Below, piece after piece: positions 8,723 through 15,321 of a stretch of DNA of 20,518 bases. The notes beneath the pieces are model-generated. The model was not told where the DNA came from and did no database searches. It saw only the letters and a list, made by a program, of their open reading frames with translations. Position numbers and translations under genes: made by a program. Location: positions 1 through 20,518 of the forward strand of contig DASPZP010000029.1 in NCBI GenBank assembly GCA_035636195.1. Direction: 5' to 3'. Numbering within the stretch: position 1 is the first letter of the stretch; every line of letters starts with the position of its first letter. This DNA is from Anaeromyxobacter_A sp035636195. Lineage in GTDB: Bacteria; Myxococcota; Myxococcia; Myxococcales; Anaeromyxobacteraceae.

Positions 8723-8723
8723 C

Positions 8724-9629
8724 TCAGGCGCTCCGTTCCTCGGCGGTCGCGGGGAGCGCTCGCGCGCGCGGCTTCACGAGCCCGGTCACGAGCGCGGTGC
8801 CCACGAGGATGATGCAGGCGCCTGCCAACGTCCTGGCGGAGAGGGGCTCGCCGAGGACGAGCCCGCCCCACACGAGCGCGAACGGCGGGATGAGGAAGGT
8901 GACCGCGATGGCGCGCGCTGGACCGACGTGCGCGATGAGGCGGAAGTAGAGGACGTAGGCGAAGGTGGTGCAGACCACGCCCAACGCGACGACCGCTCCC
9001 CAGACGCGACCGGGGATCGCGTGGGTGGGCCAGAGCAAGAGCGCGGCGGGCGCGAGGAGGATGCTCGCCGCGAGCTGGCTGCCCGCGGCGACCGCGAGCG
9101 GGTCGACTCCGGCGAGCCGCTTCTTCGTGTAGCTCGCCGCGAGGCCGTAGCTCGCGGTCGCCCCCATGGCCGCGACCACGGCCAGCCCAGCGCCCCCCGC
9201 CTTGAACGAAGCGCTCCCCCACATCAGGAAGACGACTCCGCCGAACCCGACCACCAGGCCGAGCACGCGCGCCGGCGTGAGCCGGTCCTCGAGCCAGACG
9301 TGCGCGACGATGGCGCCCCAGAGCGGGCTCGTCGCGTTCAAGATCGCCGCGAGACCGGCCGTCACGTACAGCGTCGCATAAGCGAGGAGGCAGAACGGCA
9401 GCGCCGAGTTGATGGCTCCGACCACCGCCACCGGGAGGACGCGGCCGCGCAGCGCCCCGCCGCGACGGGCGAGCACCGCGGCCGGAACGAGGCAGACGGC
9501 CGCGATGCCCACCCGGAGGAACATGAGCGGAACGGGCCCCAGCTCCGGTCCGGCGACCCGCATGAACAGGAAGCTCGCCCCCCAGATGGCGGCGAGCACG
9601 ACCAGCTCCACCACGTCGCGCGGCTTCAT
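8724..9629 (-). CDS. EamA-family (DMT superfamily) transporter
   Basis: A 301-residue inner-membrane protein with about ten hydrophobic segments and two EamA repeats. The first begins with the typical ELVVLAAIWGASFLFMRVAG; the second runs from about residue 150 (VVAAMGATASYGLAASYTKKR) and ends with ALVWGGLVLGEPLSARTLAGA. Members export metabolites such as amino acids or drugs; no substrate can be assigned here. The start is the ATG at 9627-9629 (MKPRDVVELV), because the first helix begins right after it and the upstream in-frame extension is polar. Its stop is one base from the ada start codon, which implies co-transcription and translational coupling with the alkylation-repair gene. Confidence 0.92.
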   Translation of the reverse strand: MKPRDVVELVVLAAIWGASFLFMRVAGPELGPVPLMFLRVGIAAVCLVPAAVLARRGGALRGRVLPVAVVGAINSALPFCLLAYATLYVTAGLAAILNATSPLWGAIVAHVWLEDRLTPARVLGLVVGFGGVVFLMWGSASFKAGGAGLAVVAAMGATASYGLAASYTKKRLAGVDPLAVAAGSQLAASILLAPAALLLWPTHAIPGRVWGAVVALGVVCTTFAYVLYFRLIAHVGPARAIAVTFLIPPFALVWGGLVLGEPLSARTLAGACIILVGTALVTGLVKPRARALPATAEERSA

Positions 9630-9807
9630 GGCCTGATGGATACCAGGGCGAGCGGCGCCGCTCCATCCGCCGCTTGCGCCCCAATTCGCCAACAGATCCT
9701 ACCCGGGCGGTGTCCCGCGAGGAATCGCGCCGCTGGCTCGCTTCAGCGCTCCGCCTGCGAGTGGCGGCTGACGTTGCCTAACGGCGAGCGGGTCAGCACG
9801 TTTGATC

Positions 9808-9837
9808 CGAGCCCCCGCACTCCATGCCGGGGGCTCG
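9808..9837. repeat. Perfect inverted repeat (10-base stem, 10-base loop)
   Basis: The arms CGAGCCCCCG (9808-9817) and CGGGGGCTCG (9828-9837) are perfectly complementary around a 10-base loop. No T-run follows on either strand, and the nearest gene ends are over 100 bases away, so it is not an obvious terminator. It may belong to a dispersed palindromic element. Confidence 0.6.
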
Positions 9838-9942
9838 GTGAGCGGGCAGGGAGGGAGCCCTGGCTCGGACGAAGTAGGGCGTCGATGAGGACGTCGTGCT
9901 CGGGTCGATTCCCGGGCTTCCCCAGGTGCACCTGCACACAAG

Positions 9943-9969
9943 GTCCTCGCCGACAAGACCGGCGAGGAC
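9943..9969 (-). terminator. Probable bfr transcription terminator
   Basis: A perfect 10-base stem (GTCCTCGCCG at 9943-9952, CGGCGAGGAC at 9960-9969) with a 7-base loop begins 9 bases downstream of the bfr stop. On the minus strand it is followed by CTTGTGTG, only a weak T-rich tract. Position and stability support a terminator. Confidence 0.6.
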
Positions 9970-9978
9970 TTTCTCGGC

Positions 9979-10455
9979 CTACTCGTCCTTCTTGATCTGC
10001 TCCGCCAGGTAGTTCTGGAGGCCGGCCTGCTGGATGAGCGTGAGCTGCGCCTCGAGCCAGTTCGCGTGCTCCTCCTCGTCCTCGAGCACGTCCTCCAGGA
10101 GGTCGGCCGTGCCGTTGTCGCCCTCCGCGCGGCAGAGCTCGATCCCGCGGTTCAGCACCGGGATGGCGGCCGCCTCCAGGGCGAGATCCACCTTCAGCTG
10201 CTCGTCCACCGTCTGCCCGATGTTGACCTTGCCGAGCCGTTGCACGTTGGGCAAGCCCTCGAGGTAGAGGATCCGCTCGATCACCTTGTCGGCGTGCTTC
10301 ATCTCGTCGATCGACTCGGCGCGCACCTTGTGCCAGAGCCGGTCATACCCCCAGTTCTCGCACATGCGGGCGTGGAGGAAGTACTGGTTTATCGCGGTGA
10401 GCTCGTTGGTGAGGACCTCGTTCAGGAGATCGATGACCTTCTGGCTGCCTTTCAT
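9979..10455 (-). CDS. bfr: Bacterioferritin
   Basis: A 158-residue bacterioferritin, full length. The protein assembles into a 24-subunit shell that oxidises and stores iron. All dinuclear ferroxidase ligands are present at the standard numbers: E18, E51, H54, E94, E127 and H130. M52, which binds heme between subunits, is also present. The N-terminus MKGSQKVIDLLNEVL is characteristic. The ATG at 10453-10455 has an AGGA ribosome site, and the much longer open frame upstream is not coding. It lies 100 bases downstream of fur on the same strand, so fur and bfr may be co-transcribed or bfr may have its own promoter. I see no clear Fur box in the gap. A hairpin terminator follows the stop. Confidence 0.98.
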   Translation of the reverse strand: MKGSQKVIDLLNEVLTNELTAINQYFLHARMCENWGYDRLWHKVRAESIDEMKHADKVIERILYLEGLPNVQRLGKVNIGQTVDEQLKVDLALEAAAIPVLNRGIELCRAEGDNGTADLLEDVLEDEEEHANWLEAQLTLIQQAGLQNYLAEQIKKDE

Positions 10456-10542
10456 GTGGGGTCCTTTCGAGAGTGGCGGAGCAGGCGGAGGGTTGAGCTT
10501 AGCTGCCGCCGCTCCGGATGGCACTCGCGCGAAGAGCACCCA

Positions 10543-10566
10543 ACTAGGTCGAGGACTAGGTCGAGG
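10543..10566. repeat. 12-base tandem duplication over the fur stop codon
   Basis: The unit ACTAGGTCGAGG occurs twice in direct succession (10543-10554 and 10555-10566). On the minus strand the unit encodes the last three fur codons plus stop (Ser-Ser-Thr-stop), so a complete second, untranslated copy of the gene end lies just after the real stop. Confidence 0.85.
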
Positions 10567-11038
10567 ACGCGCACCGGGTGCACCGACCGTAAAGCTCCAT
10601 CCGGTGGTGCGTGAGCTGGAAGCCGTGCCGCTGGGCGATCTGAGCCTGGAGCGCCTCCAGGCGGTCGTCCTCGAACTCGAAGATGTCGCCACAGCTCGTG
10701 CAGATCATGTGATCGTGGTGCGTCCCCTCGCGGATGGGCTCGTACCGCGTCTGTCCATCGCCGAAGTGGCGCGGGGCGGCGAGGCCACAGTCCGTCAGGA
10801 GCTTCAGGGCGCGGTAGACGGTGGTGTAACCCACGGTGGGAGCGCGATCGCGGACGCTCGCCGTGAGCTCCTCCACCGAGACATGACCTCGCGTCGCCAG
10901 GAAGACCTCGATGACGACGTCCCGGGCCCGCGAATGCTTGAGCCCGGCGCGGGCGAGGTGGGCGGCGACGCGGGCCATGGCTTGGTCGTGCGGGTCGCGT
11001 GCGTCTCGCGGGTGGGTGGGATCGCGCTTCGTCTTCAT
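10556..11038 (-). CDS. fur: Fur-family ferric uptake regulator
   Basis: A 160-residue Fur-family metalloregulator. An N-terminal winged helix (HSRARDVVIEVFLATRGHVS, then VGYTTVYRALKLL) precedes the dimerisation domain. That domain has the metal-binding signature HHDHMICTSCGDIFEFEDD and a second C-terminal cysteine pair (CTRC), giving the CxxC...CxxC structural zinc site. Fur with Fe(II) represses iron-uptake genes and influences iron storage, and the adjacent bfr fits that role. PerR or Zur cannot be excluded from sequence alone, but the bfr context favours Fur. The start is the ATG at 11036-11038. The last codons and stop are duplicated in tandem. The gene is divergent from the DUF4337 gene across 56 bases. 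Confidence 0.93.
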   Translation of the reverse strand: MKTKRDPTHPRDARDPHDQAMARVAAHLARAGLKHSRARDVVIEVFLATRGHVSVEELTASVRDRAPTVGYTTVYRALKLLTDCGLAAPRHFGDGQTRYEPIREGTHHDHMICTSCGDIFEFEDDRLEALQAQIAQRHGFQLTHHRMELYGRCTRCASST

Positions 11039-11094
11039 CTGGGGGCTGCCCCGATCGCCTCGCTCCTGACGACGTCTTCCAGTATCAGACGTCC

Positions 11095-11676
11095 ATGCCC
11101 GAAGGTCCAGAGATCGAGACCGAGCCTCTGCACGAGGCCATCCACGAGGAGCTGGAGAGGGAGGGTGGCTCCTTCTTGCGCAACATCGCCCTCACCACGG
11201 CCCTCCTCGCCGCGCTGGCCGCCATCGCCAGCCTCCGGGCCGGGGGCTCGGTGAACGAGGCGCTCCGCCTCGAGACCGCCGCCACCCGCCTCCAGGCCGA
11301 GGCGTCCGACCAGTGGGCGTACTACCAGGCGAAGGGGGTGAAGGGCGCGGTGGCGGAGGCGGCCCGCGCGGCCTGGCTGGCAGCAGGGAAGGAGCCGCCG
11401 GACGAGCACAGCGCGAGGAAGGAGCGTTACGAGGAGGAGCAGCGCGAGATCCAGCTCAAGGCGCGCGAGCTGGAAGGAGAGCGCGACGCCAAGGAGCACG
11501 AGGCGGAGCACCTCATGCACCTCCACCACCGCTTCGCGGAGGGCGTGGCCTTCTTCCAGGTCGCGATCGCGCTCGGCGCGGTCGCCGCGCTCACGCGCAA
11601 GCGGCTGGTCTGGCTGGGTTCGCTGGCGCTCGGAGCCGCGGGCCTCGCCTTCTTCGCGATGGCGCTGCTGGCGTGA
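11095..11676 (+). CDS. DUF4337-family membrane protein
   Basis: A 193-residue protein matching the DUF4337 pattern: an acidic N-terminus (PLHEAIHEELEREGG), TM1 (about 30-48), the conserved SDQWAYYQAKGVK motif (71-83), a long charged coiled-coil region (about 104-146), and two C-terminal membrane helices (about 149-166 and 171-192). Function is unknown for the family. The ATG at 11095 is chosen because the family N-terminus begins there; the upstream extension overlaps the fur 5' end. It shares the 56-base gap with divergent fur. GACGTC occurs twice in that gap (11071-11076 and 11088-11093), which may be a shared operator. Its stop is 8 bases from the stop of the convergent acyl-CoA ligase gene. 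Confidence 0.9.
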   Translation: MPEGPEIETEPLHEAIHEELEREGGSFLRNIALTTALLAALAAIASLRAGGSVNEALRLETAATRLQAEASDQWAYYQAKGVKGAVAEAARAAWLAAGKEPPDEHSARKERYEEEQREIQLKARELEGERDAKEHEAEHLMHLHHRFAEGVAFFQVAIALGAVAALTRKRLVWLGSLALGAAGLAFFAMALLA

Positions 11677-11684
11677 CCCCTGGC

Positions 11685-13220
11685 TCAGGAGAAGCGCTTG
11701 CGCAGCTCGCGCTTCAGGATCTTGCCGGAGGCGTTCCGTGGAAGATCGGCGACGAAGTGAACCACCTTCGGGACCTTGAACGGCGCGAGCCGCTGGCGCG
11801 CGTGCGCGACGAGCTCCTCGGCAGTCGCCTGGGCGTCGGGCTTCAGGACCACGATCGCGGTGACCGCCTCGATCCACTTCGGATCGGAGGTGGCGACGAC
11901 CGCCACCTCCTTCACCGCCGGGTGCGTGTAGAGCTGGTCCTCGACCTCGCGCGAGGCGACCACGACGCCGCCGGTATTGATGACGTCCTTCTTGCGGTCG
12001 ACGATGGTGATGAAGCGCTGCGCGTCGATCCGGGCCAGGTCGCCGGAGTGGAACCAGCCGCCCTGGAACGCCTCCGCCGTCTCCTCCGGCTTCTCCCAGT
12101 AGCCGCGGCACAGCTGCGGCGAGCGGTACACGACCTCCCCCACCTCGCCCGGCGCGACGTCTCGCAGATCGTCGTCGACCACCCGCAGGTCGACGAACAG
12201 GACGGCCTTGCCGGCGGAGTCGGGCCGCTCGGCGTGCTGCTCAGGGCGGAGGACCGTCGCCAGCGGCGCGATCTCCGACTGCCCGAAGCAGTTGTAGAAG
12301 CCGATGCCTGGGAGCCGCGCCTGCAGCTGCTGCAGCACCGGGACCGGCATGATCGAGGCGCCGTAATAGCCCTTGCATAGGCTGGCGAGGTCCCGGCGGC
12401 CGAAGTCCGGGTGGTTGAGCAGCGCGATCCAGAAGGTGGGTGGCGCGAAGAAGCTGGTGATCCGATGCGCCTCCACTCCGCGCAGCACGGCGAGCGGATC
12501 GGGGAACTCGTGCAGCCGGTTCGTCGCGCCCACCGCCAGGTACGGCATGAGGAACACGTGCATCTGCGCCGAGTGATAGAGCGGGAGGACGTGCAGCGGC
12601 CGATCCGCGGTGTCCAGGTCGAGGGCGGCGATGCAGCTCGCGTACTCGTGGACGAGCGCTCGGTGGGTGAGCATCGCACCGCGCGGCGCGGCGGTGGTGC
12701 CCGACGTGTAGAGGAGCTGGACCAGGTCCTCGTCCTCCACCTCCACCTCGACCTCCACCTCCGGCTCTCCCCCTGGTCCACCCAGCGCCCACTGCAGGAC
12801 GTCGTGCTCGGGCCCGCCGCGCAGCGTGCCGTACGTGGCCGCGCCGAGCCGGCCGCGGAGGGCGTGCACACGCTCCAGGAGCGCCGGGTCGGCGAAGACG
12901 GCCCGGCTGCCGGACTGATTCACGATGTAAGCCAGCTCCTCGCCGGCGAGGGCGAAGTTCACGGGCACGTGCACGAGGCCGGCCCGGGCACAGCCGAGGT
13001 ACAGGAGCAGATAGGCGTCGGAGTTCTTCCCGTAGGCCGCCACGCGGTCGCCCTTGCGGAGCTCGAGATCGAGCAGGCGCCGCGCCACCCGGGAGACGGC
13101 CGCGTCCAGCGCGGCGTAGGTCCAGCTCCGATCGTCGAACGTGAGGGCGACCCGCTCCGGGTCACGGCGCGCGCTACGGCGGACCAGCTCGCCCACGGTG
13201 CTGCCCCAAGGGATCGCCAT
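11685..13220 (-). CDS. AMP-forming acyl-CoA synthetase/ligase
   Basis: A 511-residue ANL-superfamily enzyme, normal length for a fatty-acyl-CoA ligase; it activates a carboxylic acid with ATP to an acyl-AMP and then transfers it to CoA. Motifs are the phosphate-binding loop YTSGTTAAPRG (171-181), the adenine motif YNCFGQSE (309-316), GWFHSGDLA (388-396), the hinge DRKKDVINTGG (408-418) and the catalytic lysine in NASGKILKREL (K500). In the P-loop the usual G-x-P-K-G reads A-A-P-R-G, a conservative variant. An acidic repeat EVEVEVEVEDED (154-165) precedes the P-loop. The chain-length preference is not predictable. The ATG at 13218-13220 has a strong GGAGG site. It follows the KAS III gene by 21 bases, so the two probably share a transcript and an acyl substrate pathway. 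Confidence 0.93.
   Translation of the reverse strand: MAIPWGSTVGELVRRSARRDPERVALTFDDRSWTYAALDAAVSRVARRLLDLELRKGDRVAAYGKNSDAYLLLYLGCARAGLVHVPVNFALAGEELAYIVNQSGSRAVFADPALLERVHALRGRLGAATYGTLRGGPEHDVLQWALGGPGGEPEVEVEVEVEDEDLVQLLYTSGTTAAPRGAMLTHRALVHEYASCIAALDLDTADRPLHVLPLYHSAQMHVFLMPYLAVGATNRLHEFPDPLAVLRGVEAHRITSFFAPPTFWIALLNHPDFGRRDLASLCKGYYGASIMPVPVLQQLQARLPGIGFYNCFGQSEIAPLATVLRPEQHAERPDSAGKAVLFVDLRVVDDDLRDVAPGEVGEVVYRSPQLCRGYWEKPEETAEAFQGGWFHSGDLARIDAQRFITIVDRKKDVINTGGVVVASREVEDQLYTHPAVKEVAVVATSDPKWIEAVTAIVVLKPDAQATAEELVAHARQRLAPFKVPKVVHFVADLPRNASGKILKRELRKRFS
12734..12763. repeat. Hexanucleotide repeat (five CCTCCA-like units) inside the ligase gene
   Basis: Five tandem 6-base units (CCTCCA, CCTCCA, CCTCGA, CCTCCA, CCTCCG) encode the Glu-Val dipeptide run of the ligase on the minus strand. 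Gain or loss of units would keep the frame. Confidence 0.8.
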
Positions 13221-13241
13221 GACGTCCTCCTCCGGAAGTGG

Positions 13242-14375
13242 TCAGCGCGCCGGCCCGGTCATGATCGGCCGGGCCTCCTCCACGAACGGCCGCGCTGCCG
13301 CGAGGTGCTTCGCGCGCCGGGCGCGCAGCTGTGCCACGAGCTCCAGGCCGGTCGCGGCGCACGGCGGGAGGTCCAGGTCGGTGGCGCCGCGCCCCGCGGT
13401 CCGCTCGCCCCAGCGGACGAGGTGCGCGCACCAGGCGAGGCCCGCCCCGAAGGCGGGCAGGAGCAGGTGGGCGCCAGGGGTGACCCGCCCTGCCTCCACC
13501 GCCTCCACCAGCGCGACCGGGATGGTCGCGGCCGACATGTTCCCGTAGCGCTCGATGTTGACGAAGACCTTCTCGGGCGCGATGCCGACCCGCCGGCCCA
13601 CCGCGTCGATGATGCGGCGGTTGGCCTGGTGCGGGATCATGAGGTCGACGTCGGCGACGGTCATCCCGCGCTTCGCCAGCGCCTCGCCGCTCGCGTCCGA
13701 CATCCCCACCACCGCCCGCCGGAAGATCTCCTGCCCGTCGAAGTGCCACACCGTGTGACCGTAGGGGAGGCCGAGGTTCGCGTAGCGGGCCCCCACCCCG
13801 CGGATGTCGAGGATCCCGCGCGCGTCGCCGTAGCAGCCCATCCGCTCGGCCAGGAGCCCTTCCTCGCGCGCGCTCGCCTGCACCACGACCGCGCCCGCGC
13901 CGTCTCCGAACAGGACCGCCGTGTTGCGGTCACCCCAGTCGACGAACGGCGTCGGGACCTCGGCGCCGACCACCACGGCGGTGCGAACCGATCCGGTCCG
14001 CACCAGCGCGGTGGCGGTGGACAGCCCGTAGAGGAAGCTCGTGCAGGCGGAGTTGAGGTCCATGCACGCCGCGTTCACCGCCCCCAGCCGCCGCTGGACC
14101 CCGGACGCCACGTTGGGCGCGAGCTCGTCGCCGAGCGTGCTCCCCACGACGATCAGGTCCACCGCGTCGGCCGGGACGCCGGCGCACGCCAGCGCGCGCG
14201 CCGCGGCCACATGGGCGAGCTCCCCCAGCGGCACGTGCGAGATCCGGCGCTCCCGCATGCCGGTCCGGCTGAAGATCCACTCGTCGTTCGTGTCGAGGAA
14301 GGTGGAGAGGTCGGCGTTGTGGAGCGTCGCCGGCGGCAGGCACTTCCCCCACCCGACGATGGCAGCGTGGGTCAT
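13242..14375 (-). CDS. 3-oxoacyl-ACP synthase III family protein (FabH-like)
   Basis: A 377-residue thiolase-fold condensing enzyme. The catalytic triad of KAS III is complete: C111 in DLNSACTSF, H249 in IPHQANRR and N279 in ERYGNMSAAT. The substrate-gate region (NDEWIFSRTGMRERR) and the GDGAGAVVV motif are also typical. Classical FabH starts fatty-acid synthesis by condensing acetyl-CoA with malonyl-ACP. This protein has about 45 extra residues after the usual C-terminus and GNMSAA where FabH usually has GNTSAA, so it may use a different acyl starter. The ATG at 14373-14375 has a GGGGGA site. It lies 101 bases downstream of the RibD-like gene and 21 bases upstream of the acyl-CoA ligase gene, consistent with the ligase supplying the acyl-CoA. 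No OleB or OleD partner is present, which argues against the olefin pathway. Confidence 0.9.
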   Translation of the reverse strand: MTHAAIVGWGKCLPPATLHNADLSTFLDTNDEWIFSRTGMRERRISHVPLGELAHVAAARALACAGVPADAVDLIVVGSTLGDELAPNVASGVQRRLGAVNAACMDLNSACTSFLYGLSTATALVRTGSVRTAVVVGAEVPTPFVDWGDRNTAVLFGDGAGAVVVQASAREEGLLAERMGCYGDARGILDIRGVGARYANLGLPYGHTVWHFDGQEIFRRAVVGMSDASGEALAKRGMTVADVDLMIPHQANRRIIDAVGRRVGIAPEKVFVNIERYGNMSAATIPVALVEAVEAGRVTPGAHLLLPAFGAGLAWCAHLVRWGERTAGRGATDLDLPPCAATGLELVAQLRARRAKHLAAARPFVEEARPIMTGPAR

Positions 14376-14476
14376 GGCATCCCCCGATCCTCCGCGAGCT
14401 AGCAGGTTCGAGGCGGCGCAGGCAAGTGGGCTCCTGGGGATCTCACCCCACGCCTGACGGCAGCTTCGGGCTCGAA

Positions 14477-15292
14477 TCAGTGGAGCGCGTACCGCAGGAA
14501 GAGGAAGTCGTCGCTGCGACGGGCCGACAGCAGCCGACCGCTCAGCGTGCCAGGGCGGAAGTATCGTCCCTCGATGAGCGCCAGCGTCGTGAGCCCGGCC
14601 GTTCGGCCGACGAAGATGGGCGCCTGCGTCAGGAAGAGCTCATCGACGGCGCCCTCGGCGAGGTACCGGGTGGTCGAGGTGGGTCCGCTCTCGAGCAGGA
14701 CGAGGGCCCCGGGCCCGAGCTCCGCCGCCTCCAGCACCGCCGCCAGAGAGATCCAGCCAGCCCCTGGCTCCGGAACCACGACCCGGATCGGGGAGCGCTG
14801 GGCGCCGAGCCGGGCAGCGCCAGCGGCCGTGGTGACCACGACGGAAGGCGCGGCGCCGGAGAACACCGCCCGCGAGAGATCGACGTCGCCGCTCCCGGAG
14901 ACCACGATCTGCAGCGGCGCCGCCGTCTTTCCGAGCGCGGCGCGGAGCCGGGCGTACGGTCCCGCCAGCTCGGGACAGATGCGCTCGCCGGTCCAGACGT
15001 GATCGCCCTCGGCGCGGAGGTTTCCCGCGCCGATGACCACGCCGTCGGCGACGGCCCGCAAGAGCCCCATGACCGCGCGGTCGTGCGGGTTTCCCCCGCT
15101 GATCTCGGAGCCCTTGCCCCGAGGCGGATCGATGGCGACGACCCCGTCCACGCTCACGACGAAGTTCGCGAAGACGTGCGGGCGGTCTGGCCGCGACGTC
15201 ATCCGCAGCGGGCCGTGGAGCGCGAGCAGCTCGGGGGGCAGCGGGAGAGGCTCGCCGGTCGCTTCGTCGAAGAGCAGCGCGAGCGGTTCCAT
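14477..15292 (-). CDS. RibD C-terminal / dihydrofolate-reductase-like reductase
   Basis: A 271-residue protein with a RibD C-terminal (pyrimidine reductase) fold, related to DHFR. Visible are the first strand and substrate loop (VFANFVVSVDGVVAID, about 40-55), the conserved HDRAVMGLLRAVADGVVIGAGN (70-91), the cofactor-side strand GPGALVLLESGP (193-204) and the C-terminal ELFLTQAPIFVGR (218-230). Enzymes of this fold reduce pteridine-like or pyrimidine substrates with NADPH. There is no deaminase domain, so it is not a bifunctional RibD, and no riboflavin genes are adjacent. The ATG at 15290-15292 keeps the family-typical N-terminus (LLFDEATGEPLPLPPELLAL); GGAG sits unusually close to it, and a second ATG at residue 31 is an alternative. 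It lies 29 bases after the Rieske-FAD reductase gene. Confidence 0.85.
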   Translation of the reverse strand: MEPLALLFDEATGEPLPLPPELLALHGPLRMTSRPDRPHVFANFVVSVDGVVAIDPPRGKGSEISGGNPHDRAVMGLLRAVADGVVIGAGNLRAEGDHVWTGERICPELAGPYARLRAALGKTAAPLQIVVSGSGDVDLSRAVFSGAAPSVVVTTAAGAARLGAQRSPIRVVVPEPGAGWISLAAVLEAAELGPGALVLLESGPTSTTRYLAEGAVDELFLTQAPIFVGRTAGLTTLALIEGRYFRPGTLSGRLLSARRSDDFLFLRYALH

Positions 15293-15321
15293 TCTCCGGC
15301 CCGTTTCTGAACGCCGTGGCC

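Larger units (their letters stand above)
9630..9978. other. Non-coding stretch, hairpin-rich
   Basis: These 349 bases lie between the divergent-side start of the exporter gene and the stop of bfr; I see no gene. Short open frames here lack codon bias and ribosome sites. The stretch contains a 5-base stem at 9751-9767 (CCGCC/GGCGG), a perfect 10-base stem at 9808-9837, a small palindrome GGTGCACC near 9925 and the bfr-proximal hairpin at 9943-9969. The promoter of the exporter-ada unit should lie at its left edge. Confidence 0.6.

Noticed and set aside
9774..9807. GCCTAAC followed by GTTTGAT, resembling integron attC ends
   Set aside because: The second box does not fit GTTRRRY, no integrase or cassette arrangement is present, and the spacing does not fold like an attC site.
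10456..10555. Possible Fur box in the fur-bfr gap
   Set aside because: I could not find an AT-rich GATAATGATAAT-like inverted repeat in this interval.
11685..14375. Possible OleA-OleC olefin biosynthesis pair
   Set aside because: The condensing enzyme has FabH-type motifs, and no OleB hydrolase or OleD reductase gene is adjacent.
12411..14402. A 663-codon plus-strand open frame opposite the ligase and KAS III genes
   Set aside because: It is an antisense shadow of two genes with intact catalytic motifs and shows no domain of its own.
14435..14450. Small hairpin TGGGG/CCCCA between the RibD-like and KAS III genes
   Set aside because: A five-base stem with no T-run is expected by chance in DNA this GC-rich, so I do not call it a terminator.
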